Positions 9,201-17,238 of a stretch of 64,000 nucleotides of DNA are shown here, one piece after another; position 1 is the stretch's first letter; each line of letters opens with the position of its first letter. The notes under the pieces were generated by a model. The model saw nothing but the letters and a program-made list of their open reading frames with translations, ran no database searches and had not been told where the DNA came from. The DNA is from Dyella sp. RRB7 (GTDB lineage: Bacteria; Pseudomonadota; Gammaproteobacteria; Xanthomonadales; Rhodanobacteraceae), in contig NZ_JAKWJS010000006.1 in NCBI RefSeq assembly GCF_022761115.1, forward strand, positions 237,168 through 301,167, given 5' to 3'. Made by a program: the position numbers and the translations under genes.

Positions 9201-9473
9201 GCCGATTCTTTCGACATGCTGAAAGCGGAAACCATCGAAGCGGAACAGGCCTTCAGATGACCCGATCCATATGAATCCGTCATTCGTCTGCGCTAAGGCG
9301 GTTACGCCCACGGGCGCGCCATCGCGCGTCGTCCAGGCCGAGTGCTGGTAACGATCCAGTGTCCAAGGGCGGGAGTCGGCCCAGACCGGGTTCGGTGCCG
9401 CTAGAGAAGTGGCCAGCAGTAACCACAACCATAGGATCAGCCGGTCAATCTGGTTGGATCCGATAGTTACCAC
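6297..9473 (-). CDS. triple-Y sensor histidine kinase with periplasmic beta-propeller
   Basis: 1058-residue membrane sensor. A signal-anchor segment (about residues 9-30) precedes a long periplasmic region of two-component propeller repeats, recognisable as repeated WIGSSEGLFRF, LWLGY, WAGTLDKL, LWVGTSHGIDRFSR and LWVGGSEGLG units. A Y_Y_Y domain (about 690-760) follows, then one membrane helix (about 770-790). The cytoplasmic part is a HisKA_3 domain with ARELHDTLLQG (phospho-acceptor His826) and an HATPase_c domain with N- and G-boxes (REAILNAYHHA, DDGVGID, GISGMHERA). I chose the GTG at 9473, with GGGGG just upstream; the frame stays open to 9899 but that part is not protein-like. It pairs with the NarL-type regulator downstream. 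The ligand is unknown. Confidence 0.88.
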   Translation of the reverse strand: MVTIGSNQIDRLILWLWLLLATSLAAPNPVWADSRPWTLDRYQHSAWTTRDGAPVGVTALAQTNDGFIWIGSSEGLFRFDGFRFQHVERIGSVALPKLPLMTIFSGADGGLWLGYAHGPIYEIKGDTIAHVSSEEHGPVSTLNSQFVNSPDGGTWASVAPNVMTFDGRRWKVPDAGFLQLLSQKEYVVRVLVDRNGNMWAGTLDKLLYRPARSTQFMTLEASTQKGYISDLVQNTDGSVWVCYSESAIERWDTHATTPIRSNAGALSQLMARAMAFDGQGNAWLSTQRNGIQQIPASYLNGPSRPAENVLAGSKFDSSNGLSSDATRTLLVDREDNLWVGTSHGIDRFSRSNFARSPFPQNGSMYALAAGKDGSVWAGMQLQATQKLKDGHTSTSIPGSVIAVYADRDNNTYLSQEHAVNSFDLWMTNDAGTKLMAHSTSPSLDMTEITKDSHGVLWGVSEASTNGSFGLFTLNRDQWVPFAIPKVNRPPSALYADDSGRVWYGYLRGHPNIDLIGVIDDGKAALLSADQGVTIGSIGAFMSDGRHLWVGGSEGLGFMDGMRMKVVRLSQPSALGTITGIAFASNGDMWIHAMSGVYRAPARDVTQAESDAAHALPLKKFDGLDGLPGPPDIHYGHPTVVKSADGRLWFATINGVVWLDPGQLVSNPVPPSIAITGISANDKAYSPRDKLTFPAHTRNLDIEFSVLSLTIPERVGAKVRLLGVDPDWKDVGTRREVSYSNLAPGMHQFDIVASNNDGVQSLAGAHMAFYIKPAFYQTLWFRGVCVLAILVALWLAIALRLRHLSRRLRISLEAKHEERESIARELHDTLLQGMQGLLMQMEFWARKTDLAPHQRDAATAIEEKMRDVLIDGRDKIRLLRQDDKRDVDLVSELLTVGQEASTTSPTLFALRVEGEPLPIRQEACVEIFAITREAILNAYHHADADHVVVTIIYNANTLHISVSDDGVGIDRELMEARQRAGHWGISGMHERAGKINASVEIDALAPGTTIHLIVPKREAYLSPSNGNSGRLQRWKHPWPNRHRTDKAGAQGTFKYPFER

Positions 9474-10062
9474 AGTACCCCCATACGCCGGCAACGCAAC
9501 TTTTTGCGCCAGGCACGCCGTGTCAGGCCCAGGCGGTTCAAGGATAGCCGATGCCCTCGCTGTCCTGAGAGCGTCCAGACCAGTGACGTTGCAAGGGAGC
9601 CTGCGGTCGAAGATGGCAGATGCCTGTTTTCGGCAGTCGGCGTCGTCGTTGTTACGGCCATGACACATGCGCTCGCTGGGAGTTCGAGCGTTTGCTCCGG
9701 GTGAGTGGAAACGGGAAATGCCCCCATTTGGGGGGACGCCTAGCAACTGCGTATCGGGGATCTTAGGCGCGGAAGAATAGGCGCTACCGATTACGCCAGC
9801 GGCGACGGTCAAGGCAGCCATCGAGATGGCGAACATGTTGTCCCAGCGAACCGTCGGCGCAGGCTTCACGCATTGTCCTCTCGATTGCCGGACACGCACG
9901 TTGCGATGGCGATCCGATGGACCGGAGCGCTGTCCCCATCAACCCTGATCGCCTGGTGACATCTGCGACGGTAAACGCGCCCGCGACCAGGCGACCGAGC
10001 AGCACATAGCCAGCTCAGCCTCTGTTTGACTGTGAGCCCGCAATGCACCTTGAGGACTAAAT
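9474..10062. other. 589-base divergent region between sensor kinase and bd oxidase
   Basis: This region should hold the promoters for the kinase (minus) and the oxidase operon (plus). It contains GC palindrome D at 9721. The minus-strand frame remains open through most of it and includes a hydrophobic stretch from an ATG at 9836, but the codon choice and residue mix look like chance or a relic. The oxidase start at 10063 has GAGG at 10052-10055. Confidence 0.45.
9721..9735. promoter_or_regulatory. GC palindrome D (CCCCC-attt-GGGGGG)
   Basis: Inverted repeat with 4-base spacer, followed by ACGC, about 250 bases upstream of the sensor-kinase start and 330 bases upstream of the bd oxidase start. 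It is very similar to site B at 2651-2665. Confidence 0.5.
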
Positions 10063-11475
10063 ATGTTCGGCTTGAGTTCGCTCGAATTGTCGAGAATGCA
10101 GTTCGCCTTCACGGTGTCGGTGCACATCATCTTTCCCGCCATCACCATCGGTCTAGCCAGCTTTTTGGCTGTCCTCGAGGCGCTGTGGCTTTGGAAAAAG
10201 CAGCGCGTCTACTACGACCTTTATCAGTTTTGGATGCACGTCTTTGCCGTCAATTTCGGGATGGGCGTTGTTTCTGGATTGGTGATGGCGTACGAGTTTG
10301 GCACCAACTGGAGCCAGTTCTCTTCAGTGGCCGGCGGCATTACAGGGCCGTTGCTCGCTTACGAGGTACTGACTGCGTTTTTCCTCGAGGCCGGTTTCCT
10401 TGGCGTCATGCTGTTTGGTCGCGATAAGGTGGGACCAGGGCTGCACTTCTTTGCTACGGTCATGGTGGCAGTGGGTACCTTGATATCAACGACCTGGATT
10501 CTTGCTTCCAATAGCTGGATGCAAACCCCGCAAGGCTTTTCCATCGTCAATGGCCGCGCGATTCCGGTCAACTGGCTCGAGGTGATTTTCAATCCCTCTT
10601 TTCCGTTCCGGCTTGCTCATATGACGGTGGCGGCCTATCTGTCGACTGCGCTGTTCGTCGGCGCATCAGGTGCCTGGCATCTCCTGAAGGGACACAGTAC
10701 CGACGCCGTTCGAACGATGCTGTCGATGGCCATGTGGATGATCGTCATCGTTGCCCCGATCCAGATTTTTCTGGGCGATGCTCATGGACTGAACACGCTC
10801 AAGTACCAGCCCGCAAAAATTGCTGCCATTGAAGGGCACTGGGAGAACAAGGGAGATAGCAGCCCGCTCGTCCTGGTTGGGTTCCCTGATATGGAGGCTG
10901 AAGTGACGCGTGCCGCAGTGGAAGTTCCTCGTTTGGGCAGCATCCTCCTCACTCATAGTCTTCATGGGCAAATTCCGCCGTTGAAGTCCTTCCCCAAATC
11001 CGATCGACCCAATTCGAGTATTGTGTTTTGGACATTCCGCCTCATGGCGGGACTGGGCTTCTTGATGGCGCTTCTTGGGCTGTGGGCCGCGGTGCTCCGC
11101 GCGCGCAAACGCCTCTACACCTCGCGCCTGTTCTTGAGATTTGCAACGCTCATGGGCCCCAGTGGTTTGGTCGCCCTGTTAGCCGGTTGGATGACAACCG
11201 AGATTGGCCGTCAGCCGTGGGTGGTTTACGGCCTGCTTCGAACTGAGAATGCAGTTTCGAACCATTCGGCCGCAGCCGTATCAGCGACGCTCGCTATCTT
11301 CGTTGCCGTGTACGTTTTCGTGTTTGGCACGGGCGTTAGCTACATGCTGAAGCTTGTAGCCAAGGGACCCTACGGTGTCCGCGGTGCAGATATGTCGGAG
11401 CCAGGTCAAGCCAGGCGTCCGGCGCGACCGCTCTCGGCAACGCCTGACAACATCGATCCTGCGATCACCAAGTGA
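10063..11475 (+). CDS. cioA: bd-type quinol oxidase subunit I, cyanide-insensitive (CioA) type
   Basis: 470-residue integral membrane subunit that oxidises ubiquinol and carries hemes b558, b595 and d. Visible heme-ligand candidates are His21 (SVHIIFP) and His186 (FRLAHM). The conserved glutamates of the proton/heme site lie at 101 and 109 (AYEVLTAFFLEAGF). GRQPWVVYG near residue 385 is the bd signature. The quinol-binding Q loop after about residue 250 is short, which is typical of CioA-type enzymes rather than E. coli CydA. Nine hydrophobic helices are expected. GAGG lies 7 bases before the ATG. It forms an operon with subunit II and a DUF2474 micropeptide. The substrate and function follow from the family. 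Confidence 0.92.
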   Translation: MFGLSSLELSRMQFAFTVSVHIIFPAITIGLASFLAVLEALWLWKKQRVYYDLYQFWMHVFAVNFGMGVVSGLVMAYEFGTNWSQFSSVAGGITGPLLAYEVLTAFFLEAGFLGVMLFGRDKVGPGLHFFATVMVAVGTLISTTWILASNSWMQTPQGFSIVNGRAIPVNWLEVIFNPSFPFRLAHMTVAAYLSTALFVGASGAWHLLKGHSTDAVRTMLSMAMWMIVIVAPIQIFLGDAHGLNTLKYQPAKIAAIEGHWENKGDSSPLVLVGFPDMEAEVTRAAVEVPRLGSILLTHSLHGQIPPLKSFPKSDRPNSSIVFWTFRLMAGLGFLMALLGLWAAVLRARKRLYTSRLFLRFATLMGPSGLVALLAGWMTTEIGRQPWVVYGLLRTENAVSNHSAAAVSATLAIFVAVYVFVFGTGVSYMLKLVAKGPYGVRGADMSEPGQARRPARPLSATPDNIDPAITK

Positions 11476-11494
11476 ACTGGCTAGGGGCTAAATA

Positions 11495-12502
11495 ATGGGC
11501 ATCGATCTGCCACTTGTCTGGATGGTCATCATCGGCTTCGGACTGATGATGTACGTCATCATGGATGGATTCGATCTTGGCATAGGCATGCTGCTGCCAC
11601 TCATACGCAATCGCGAGGACCGTGACAGGATGGTCAATACGGTGGCGCCCGTGTGGGACGGCAACGAGACCTGGCTGGTACTGGGCGGAGCAGGACTGCT
11701 CGCTGCCTTTCCAACGGCGTACTCCATTTTGCTAAGCGCGCTGTATTTTCCGCTCATCTTGATGTTGATCGGACTAATCTTGCGCGGTGTTGCTTTCGAG
11801 TTTCGTTTTAAGGCCGACGACGCGCACAAGCCGTTCTGGGATAGAGCCTTCACGTGGGGGTCATTCATTGCCACCCTCTCGCAGGGGATTGCCTTGGGAT
11901 CCATCATCAACGGCTTTACGGTAAGTAACCTGGTCTTTGCGGGCGGCGCGTTCGACTTCCTGTCTCCCTTCAGTATGTTCACTGGTCTTTGCCTCCTTGT
12001 CGCTTATGCACTTCTTGGCGCCACGTGGCTAGTAATGAAGACTGATGGCTTCGTTCAAGGGCAAATGCGCAGAGCGGCGCAACTGTTGGTTGTGGCCCTA
12101 TTAGTCGCCATTGCCATAGTGAGCGTGTGGACGCCCCTGGCTCATCCCGGTATTGCTCGGCGATGGTTCTCGTTTCCCAACATCGCTTTCTTCAGCCCCG
12201 TTCCAATTCTGGTTCTCTTCACGTCATGGGCTCTCGTGCGGTCGCTACGGCGCGACGGGCAAGCGAAGCCCTTTGTCTTGACGCTGTTTCTTCTATTCTT
12301 GGGCTATACAGGGCTACTTATCAGCATATGGCCCAACATCGTCCCTCCATCCGTCTCGTTCCGGGACGCGGCGGGTCCAGCGCAGAGCATGGGCTTCACG
12401 CTCGTAGGCGCACTGCTCATCATTCCGTTTATTTTGACCTACAGCGCATGGTCTTATTTCGTGTTCCGCGGCAAGATCGGAAATGACGAGGGCTATCACT
12501 GA
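11495..12502 (+). CDS. cioB: bd-type quinol oxidase subunit II (CioB/CydB)
   Basis: 335-residue membrane partner of subunit I, 19 bases downstream. The N-terminus has the CydB signature MYVIMDGFDLGIGM (about residues 16-29) followed by the APVWDGNETWLV block, both characteristic of the family. About eight hydrophobic helices follow. It stabilises the heme groups and completes the oxidase. The stop codon overlaps the start of the micropeptide gene at 12502 by one base. Confidence 0.93.
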   Translation: MGIDLPLVWMVIIGFGLMMYVIMDGFDLGIGMLLPLIRNREDRDRMVNTVAPVWDGNETWLVLGGAGLLAAFPTAYSILLSALYFPLILMLIGLILRGVAFEFRFKADDAHKPFWDRAFTWGSFIATLSQGIALGSIINGFTVSNLVFAGGAFDFLSPFSMFTGLCLLVAYALLGATWLVMKTDGFVQGQMRRAAQLLVVALLVAIAIVSVWTPLAHPGIARRWFSFPNIAFFSPVPILVLFTSWALVRSLRRDGQAKPFVLTLFLLFLGYTGLLISIWPNIVPPSVSFRDAAGPAQSMGFTLVGALLIIPFILTYSAWSYFVFRGKIGNDEGYH

Positions 12503-12645
12503 TGATTAGGGCCGCAAAGCCGGTCCATCTCTGGATTCGCCGCGCCGGCTGGCTGATTGCGCTATGGATTGCGAGCGTGGCTACCTTGGCTGCCGCGGCA
12601 TCATTGTTACGCTTGCTGATGACGTTGTGCGGCATGAAAAGTTGA
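12502..12645 (+). CDS. DUF2474-type micropeptide, putative small subunit of the bd oxidase
   Basis: 47-residue protein starting on the ATG that shares its A with the cioB TGA stop (TGATG junction), so translation is probably coupled. It has a basic amphipathic start (WIRRAGWL), one hydrophobic helix (about residues 17-38) and a short tail LLRLLMTLCGMKS. This WxRRxGWL-helix-LLRLLM pattern is what I know of DUF2474 proteins, which sit after CioB in many proteobacteria and resemble CydX in size and topology. The gene is easily missed by length filters. A role as assembly or stability subunit is inferred from CydX. Confidence 0.75.
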   Translation: MIRAAKPVHLWIRRAGWLIALWIASVATLAAAASLLRLLMTLCGMKS

Positions 12646-13003
12646 AGCTTTCGTCGGCACATGGAACGCATGCCACAAAACAATCAAGCCTGCCGCCCGG
12701 TCCTTAGGTATGCGGGACTCTGAGGCTTAGAGTTGACCATGGCTCACTCCCTGGAAGGAACGGATGCCTCACTGGCTTGCGAGTAGGGAGTGTTATCGCG
12801 AGTAGGTGCGTGTTCCCGTCCCTTTCAATTCGCTAAAGGAGGCCATTGGGCTTGCGGAACTGAGATGTAAGGGCTGCCGGGCCAGTTGCACCTTCGTGTC
12901 GTGGGGGATTGGCTAGCCCAGCGCCAGCGTTAAGGGCCAGTGCCAAGGTTGGAGGCTCTGGTGACGGTTAAGGGCCTTCGACAACAACCAGCCAAGTATT
13001 GGC
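12646..13003. other. gene-free stretch at a compositional boundary
   Basis: No coding frame is convincing. There are two short direct repeats: GCGAGTAGG-like copies around 12778 and 12799, and GTTAAGGGCC at 12929 and 12967. Downstream DNA becomes visibly more GC-rich. No clear terminator for the oxidase operon was found. Confidence 0.4.
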
Positions 13004-13035
13004 TTGACTCTGGACCTTGATCAATGGTCTAGACT
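13004..13035 (+). promoter_or_regulatory. MerR-type promoter/operator with 20-bp spacer
   Basis: TTGACT at 13004-13009 and TAGACT at 13030-13035 are separated by 20 bases, the overlong spacing characteristic of MerR-family-activated promoters. The spacer holds the dyad GACC / GGTC around a TTGATCAA core. The merR ATG at 13043 is only 7 bases beyond the -10 hexamer, so the transcript should be leaderless or almost so. Confidence 0.75.
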
Positions 13036-13042
13036 TCCGCCC

Positions 13043-13468
13043 ATGAACACTCCCCATGCGCCCATGACCATCGGTGCCGTCGCCAAGCGCGTCGGTGTGG
13101 CGATCGACACCATCCGCTATTACGAGCGCGAGGGGCTGTTGCCCGAGCCGCTGCGGCGTGCCTCGGGTTATCGCAGTTACGACGAAGGCGTGCTGCGGCA
13201 GTTGCGCTTCATTCGGCGCGCCAAGGACCTGGGCTTTACCTTGGAGGAGATCCGCGACCTGCTGGCGCTTTCGGCCGACCGGCAGCGCGGCGTGAAAGCG
13301 GTGAAGCAGCGCGCGCAGGAACGCCTTGCGGCCATCGACGCGCGCATCGCCGAACTGACCCGTGTGCGCGATGGGCTGGAACAGTTGATCGATGCATGCC
13401 CGGGGCATGGCTCGCCGGATCAATGCCCGATTCTGCGCGCCCTGGCCGACCAGGAAGGTGAGGCATGA
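13043..13468 (+). CDS. MerR-family copper/heavy-metal-responsive activator (CueR-like)
   Basis: 141-residue predicted metal sensor. The N-terminal winged HTH has [25 protein letters not shown] and the following GYRSYD turn typical of the family. A dimerisation helix runs to about residue 110. The C-terminal loop has two cysteines in [14 protein letters not shown], a C-x8-C pattern close to the C-x7-C site of CueR-type +1 ion sensors, so Cu(I), Ag(I) or Au(I) is the likely ligand. The gene overlaps copA by four bases (ATGA). The promoter architecture is described separately. I preferred the ATG at 13043 over 13004, which lies inside the -35 element. Confidence 0.85.
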   Translation: MNTPHAPMTIGAVAKRVGVAIDTIRYYEREGLLPEPLRRASGYRSYDEGVLRQLRFIRRAKDLGFTLEEIRDLLALSADRQRGVKAVKQRAQERLAAIDARIAELTRVRDGLEQLIDACPGHGSPDQCPILRALADQEGEA

Positions 13469-15885
13469 ACATGGAGAAGCACGCGTGCTGCGGCACCAAG
13501 CCGGCAGCCCCCGAACCGGTGGCGAAGTCGTGTTGCGGTGGTGATGCCGCGGCGCCGATCGGTCATGCCGGGCATCATCACGATCCGGCGGCGCACATGG
13601 TGAAAGATCCGGTCTGCGGCATGAGCGTGAATCCGGCAACCGCCGCGCATCGCGCGGAGCATGGGGGGCAGGCTTATTACTTCTGCGCGCAGCGCTGCAA
13701 GGAAAAGTTTGTCGCCGATCCGGCACGTTACCTGCAGCCGCCGGCAGCGCCTGCGCCGGCGTTGGCGGGCGCCATCTATACCTGCCCCATGCATCCCGAA
13801 GTACAGCAGGTGGGGCCGGGACATTGCCCCAAGTGCGGCATGGCACTGGAACCGATGATGCCTAGCCTGGATGAGGATGACGGGCACGAGCTTCGCGCCA
13901 TGTCGCGCCGGCTGTGGACGTTGGTGGCGCTTACCCTGCCGGTGTTTCTGCTGGCCATGGGGCCGCATCTGTTCGGCTGGCACTGGCCGGAACCCTGGGC
14001 AGGCATCGCGGCCTGGGCGGAGGCGGTACTGGCGACGTTCGTGGTGCTGTGGGGCGGGGCGCCGTTCTTTGCGCGCGGCTGGCATTCGCTCAAGCCGTGG
14101 TCGCCCAATATGTACACGCTGATCGCGCTGGGCACGGGCGTGGCGTGGTGCTACAGCGTGGTGGCGTTTCTGGCGCCGTCGCTGTTTCCCGAGGGCTTCC
14201 GGGACATGCATGGCCAGGTGGGCGTGTATTTCGAATCGGCGGCGGTCATCGTCACCCTGGTCACGCTGGGCGATTTTCTCGAACTGCGTGCGCGCCGTCG
14301 CACCGGCGCGGCCTTGAAGGGGTTGCTTGGGCTTGCGCCGAAGACCGCGCATCGCGTCGATGCGGATGGCCAAGAGCACGATGTACCGCTTGATGACGTG
14401 CATCCCGGCGACACCTTGCGCATACGTCCTGGGGAAAAGGTGCCGGTCGATGGCTTGGTGCTCGATGGCAGCAGCCACGTCGATGAAGCCATGCTCACCG
14501 GCGAACCGTTGCCGGTGAGCAAGCTGGCGGGCGAGCGCGTCACCGGCGGTACCGTCAATCAGGACGGTGCCTTGCTGATGCGTGCGGAGAAGGTCGGTGC
14601 GGACACCATGTTGGCGCAGATCGTGTCGCTGGTGGCGCAGGCGCAGCGCAGCAAGGCGCCGCTGCAGCGCGTGGCCGATCGCGTGGCGGCGTGGTTTGTG
14701 CCAGCGGTGGTGGCGGTGGCCGTGCTGGCGTTTGCCCTGTGGGCATGGCTGGGTCCGGAGCCGCGCCTGGCCTATGCGCTGATCGCCGCCGTGTCGGTGC
14801 TGATCATCGCCTGTCCCTGTGCGCTGGGTCTGGCCACGCCGATCTCCATCATGGTGGCCAGCGGTCGTGCAGCGCAGAACGGGGTGTTGTTCCGCGATGC
14901 GGCGGCCATCGAGTCGTTGCGCGGCATCGACACGCTGGTGGTGGACAAGACCGGCACGCTTACCCAAGGCAAGCCCTCGCTGCAGGATGTGGTAAGCCTC
15001 GGCGAGCGCCCGTTCGACCAGTTGCTGGCGATGGCGGCGGCGCTGGAACAGCCGAGCGAGCATCCGCTGGCGCGGGCCATCGTCGAGGGTGCGCAGGCGC
15101 GCGGCATCCGGATGCCCGCAGTGGACGATTTCCGCTCGGTCACCGGTGCCGGCGTGGAAGGCTCGGTGGGTGGCCATGCCGTGGCGCTGGGCAATCGGCA
15201 GCTGCTGTCGAACATTGGCGTCATGACGGACAAGGCGGTGCTCGACCGCGCCGACGCCATGCGTGTCGCGGGCGCCACGGTGATGTTCCTGGCGGTGGAT
15301 GGCGTGCTGGCCGGTTTGATCGCGGTGGCCGATCGCATCAAGCCAGGCACGCCGCAGGCGATCCGTGATTTGCATGCGGCAGGCCTGCGCATCGTCATGC
15401 TCACCGGTGACAACGCGACCACCGCCAACACGGTGGCGACCACGCTGGGCATCGACGAGGTGCACGCGGAGGTCTCGCCGGCCGACAAGGCCGAGGTGAT
15501 CCGTTCGCTGCGCGCGCAGGGGCGGCGGGTGGCGATGGCCGGCGACGGCATCAATGATGCGCCCGCGCTGGCGGTGGCCGATATCGGCATCGCCATGGGC
15601 AATGGCACCGACATCGCCATGGAGAGTGCCCAGGTGACGCTGGTGAAGGGCGAACTCACCGCCATCGTGCGCGCCCGCGCGCTGTCGCAGGCCACGGTGC
15701 GCAATATCCGGCAGAACCTGTTCTTTGCCTTCGTCTACAACGCGGTGGGCGTGCCGCTGGCGGCGGGCCTGCTGTATCCGCTGCTGGGCGTGATGCTGTC
15801 GCCGATGGTGGCCGCGCTGGCGATGAGCCTGTCCTCGGTGTCGGTGGTGGGCAATGCCTTGCGCCTGCGCCGCGCGCCCTTGTGA
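13465..15885 (+). CDS. Cu+/Ag+ P1B-type ATPase with YHS and heavy-metal-binding N-terminus
   Basis: 806-residue export ATPase. The N-terminus lacks a CxxC HMA domain. Instead it has a Cys/His-rich leader ([15 protein letters not shown]), a YHS domain (about 46-90, DPVCGMSV to [10 protein letters not shown]) and a heavy-metal-binding domain (about 105-130, YTCPMHPEV to [10 protein letters not shown]). The membrane metal site is C450-P-C452. The phosphorylated Asp494 is in [22 protein letters not shown] and [10 protein letters not shown] are also present. Function by family is ATP-driven export of monovalent copper or silver across the inner membrane. It is co-transcribed with the MerR regulator at 13043, with start and stop overlapping. 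Confidence 0.92.
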   Translation: MNMEKHACCGTKPAAPEPVAKSCCGGDAAAPIGHAGHHHDPAAHMVKDPVCGMSVNPATAAHRAEHGGQAYYFCAQRCKEKFVADPARYLQPPAAPAPALAGAIYTCPMHPEVQQVGPGHCPKCGMALEPMMPSLDEDDGHELRAMSRRLWTLVALTLPVFLLAMGPHLFGWHWPEPWAGIAAWAEAVLATFVVLWGGAPFFARGWHSLKPWSPNMYTLIALGTGVAWCYSVVAFLAPSLFPEGFRDMHGQVGVYFESAAVIVTLVTLGDFLELRARRRTGAALKGLLGLAPKTAHRVDADGQEHDVPLDDVHPGDTLRIRPGEKVPVDGLVLDGSSHVDEAMLTGEPLPVSKLAGERVTGGTVNQDGALLMRAEKVGADTMLAQIVSLVAQAQRSKAPLQRVADRVAAWFVPAVVAVAVLAFALWAWLGPEPRLAYALIAAVSVLIIACPCALGLATPISIMVASGRAAQNGVLFRDAAAIESLRGIDTLVVDKTGTLTQGKPSLQDVVSLGERPFDQLLAMAAALEQPSEHPLARAIVEGAQARGIRMPAVDDFRSVTGAGVEGSVGGHAVALGNRQLLSNIGVMTDKAVLDRADAMRVAGATVMFLAVDGVLAGLIAVADRIKPGTPQAIRDLHAAGLRIVMLTGDNATTANTVATTLGIDEVHAEVSPADKAEVIRSLRAQGRRVAMAGDGINDAPALAVADIGIAMGNGTDIAMESAQVTLVKGELTAIVRARALSQATVRNIRQNLFFAFVYNAVGVPLAAGLLYPLLGVMLSPMVAALAMSLSSVSVVGNALRLRRAPL

Positions 15886-15915
15886 TGCTTGTCACCCGCG
15901 ATGGCTGACGGGGCA

Positions 15916-15975
15916 CCCTGCCGGCAGGGCGTCCCGAATCGGATCATTCCTCCCGCACCAATGGGGTGCGGGAGG
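15916..15975 (+). other. two tandem hairpins between copA and a small membrane-protein gene
   Basis: The first is a perfect 14-base palindrome CCCTGCCGGCAGGG (15916-15929). The second has an 11-bp stem, CCTCCCGCACC (15949-15959) with GGTGCGGGAGG (15965-15975) and a 5-base loop. There is no T-run, so neither is a canonical terminator. The 3' arm of the second stem contains the GGGAGGG ribosome site of the gene starting at 15983. Confidence 0.65.
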
Positions 15976-15982
15976 GCATCGC

Positions 15983-16141
15983 ATGAACATCGTGAATGAC
16001 ACGCGCAGCACGCTGGAAAAACACTTGCCGCTGCTGCTGGGTTTGCTGGTGGCGCTGCTGGCCGGCAAGGCACTGAAGAAAATGCTCTGGACCGGCTTTG
16101 GCATGTACTGGGCGCTGCGGGCGAGTGGCGTGCATTTCTAA
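15983..16141 (+). CDS. 52-residue single-helix membrane protein
   Basis: Short protein with a charged N-terminus, one hydrophobic helix (about residues 16-30, LPLLLGLLVALLAGKAL) and a second weakly hydrophobic aromatic stretch (MLWTGFGMYWALRAS). The ATG at 15983 has GGGAGGG 7 bases upstream, but that site is buried in a strong hairpin. Its function is not recognised. It follows the copper ATPase gene by 97 bases and may or may not be part of that operon. Confidence 0.55.
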   Translation: MNIVNDTRSTLEKHLPLLLGLLVALLAGKALKKMLWTGFGMYWALRASGVHF

Positions 16142-16206
16142 GGCGTGATGGGCAATGGGGCGCCATGCTTTAAACTGCGGGCCTGACCCCCGCAGGAAGC
16201 AAGCCG

Positions 16207-16614
16207 ATGTCCGCCAGCCGGGCCTTGATCGAACGTTACTACGACGCTTTCAACCGCGCCGATTGGGAGGCCATGCTCGCCTGCCTGACCGACGATGTGG
16301 CGCACGACATCAACCAGGGCCATCGCGAACTCGGTCGCGACACGTTCCGTGATTTCCTGGCGCGCATGCAGCGCAGCTACCGCGAGCAGTTGCGCGACAT
16401 CGTGGTGATGACCAGCGCCGACGACCGTCGCGCCGCGGCCGAATACGTGGTGCATGGCCAATACCTGGCCGACGACGAGGGGCTGCCGCCGGCGCATGGC
16501 CAGCGCTACGTGCTGCCGGGCGGGGCGTTCTTCGATATCCGCGACGGCCGCATTGCCCGCGTCAGCAACTACTACAACCTGCACGACTGGATCGCCCAGG
16601 TCGGGGGGCGCTGA
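16207..16614 (+). CDS. SnoaL/ketosteroid-isomerase-like (NTF2-fold) protein
   Basis: 135 residues. The N-terminus, ALIERYYDAFNRADWEAMLACL, followed by DDVAHDINQG is typical of NTF2-like/SnoaL proteins. The C-terminal segment, GGAFFDIRDGRIARVSNYYNL, is the family's closing beta sheet. Members are small cone-shaped isomerases, cyclases or ligand-binding proteins, and no specific substrate can be assigned. AGGAAG precedes the ATG. The GNAT gene starts three bases after its stop, so the two are probably co-translated. Confidence 0.75.
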   Translation: MSASRALIERYYDAFNRADWEAMLACLTDDVAHDINQGHRELGRDTFRDFLARMQRSYREQLRDIVVMTSADDRRAAAEYVVHGQYLADDEGLPPAHGQRYVLPGGAFFDIRDGRIARVSNYYNLHDWIAQVGGR

Positions 16615-16617
16615 GCG

Positions 16618-17214
16618 ATGGACGTGCGCATCCTCACCAGTGTCGGTGACGCGGTGAATCCGTATTTGGACGCGCTGGCCCGCCTGCGCATCGCCGTGTT
16701 TCGCGACTACCCCTATCTGTACGACGGGGACATGGCCTACGAGCGCGACTACCTGGCCGCCTATGCACGCTCCAAGCGCAGCGTGTTCGTGCTGGCGATG
16801 GATGGTGACGCGGTGGTGGGCTGCTCCACCGGCATGCCGCTGGCGGATGAGGTGCCGGCGATCCAGCAGCCGTTCGTCAAGCACGGCCTGCTGTTGAGCG
16901 ACGTGTTCTATTTCGGCGAGTCGGTGTTGTTGCCGCCGTATCGCGGGCAGGGCATTGGCCAGCGCTTCTTCAAGCTGCGCGAGGCGCATGCGCGTCGCTT
17001 GCCCGGTTTCCGCTGGACCGCCTTCTGCGCGGTGGAGCGAGAGGAGCACGACCCGCGTCGCCCGCAAGGCTATCGTCCCAAGGACGAGTTCTGGCGCAAG
17101 CACGGCTACCAACGCCAGGACGACATGTTCTGCACGCTGGACTGGAAGGAGGTCGGCGCGGACACCGCCACCGCCCATCGCCTGCGTTTCTGGACGCGTC
17201 CGCTGGACGCCTGA
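16618..17214 (+). CDS. GNAT-family N-acetyltransferase
   Basis: 198-residue protein with the GNAT acetyl-CoA pyrophosphate loop YRGQGIGQRFF (motif A, about residues 104-114) following a strand ESVLLPP. Flanking segments (RLRIAVFRDYPYLYDG, and a C-terminal EFWRKHGYQRQDDMF) are typical of bacterial GNATs of about 200 residues. It would transfer an acetyl group to an amine or peptide; the substrate is unknown. It lies between the NTF2-like gene and folC on the same strand. Confidence 0.8.
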   Translation: MDVRILTSVGDAVNPYLDALARLRIAVFRDYPYLYDGDMAYERDYLAAYARSKRSVFVLAMDGDAVVGCSTGMPLADEVPAIQQPFVKHGLLLSDVFYFGESVLLPPYRGQGIGQRFFKLREAHARRLPGFRWTAFCAVEREEHDPRRPQGYRPKDEFWRKHGYQRQDDMFCTLDWKEVGADTATAHRLRFWTRPLDA

Positions 17215-17238
17215 ACTGACCTCATCGGTGCCCTCCGC

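Noticed and set aside
9474..9899. In-frame 142-codon upstream extension of the sensor kinase with a hydrophobic stretch after ATG 9836
   Set aside because: The extra segment has no repeat or domain character, contains palindrome D, and the kinase has its own signal-anchor and a GTG with a ribosome-site-like G run at 9473.
13420..15465. 681-codon minus-strand open frame opposite the copper ATPase
   Set aside because: Arg/His/Gln-rich composition typical of antisense shadows in high-GC genes; no motif, and the plus strand has full P-type ATPase motifs.
15892..15982. Intrinsic terminator after the copper ATPase gene
   Set aside because: Strong stems are present but no T-run follows either, so I list them as hairpins instead.
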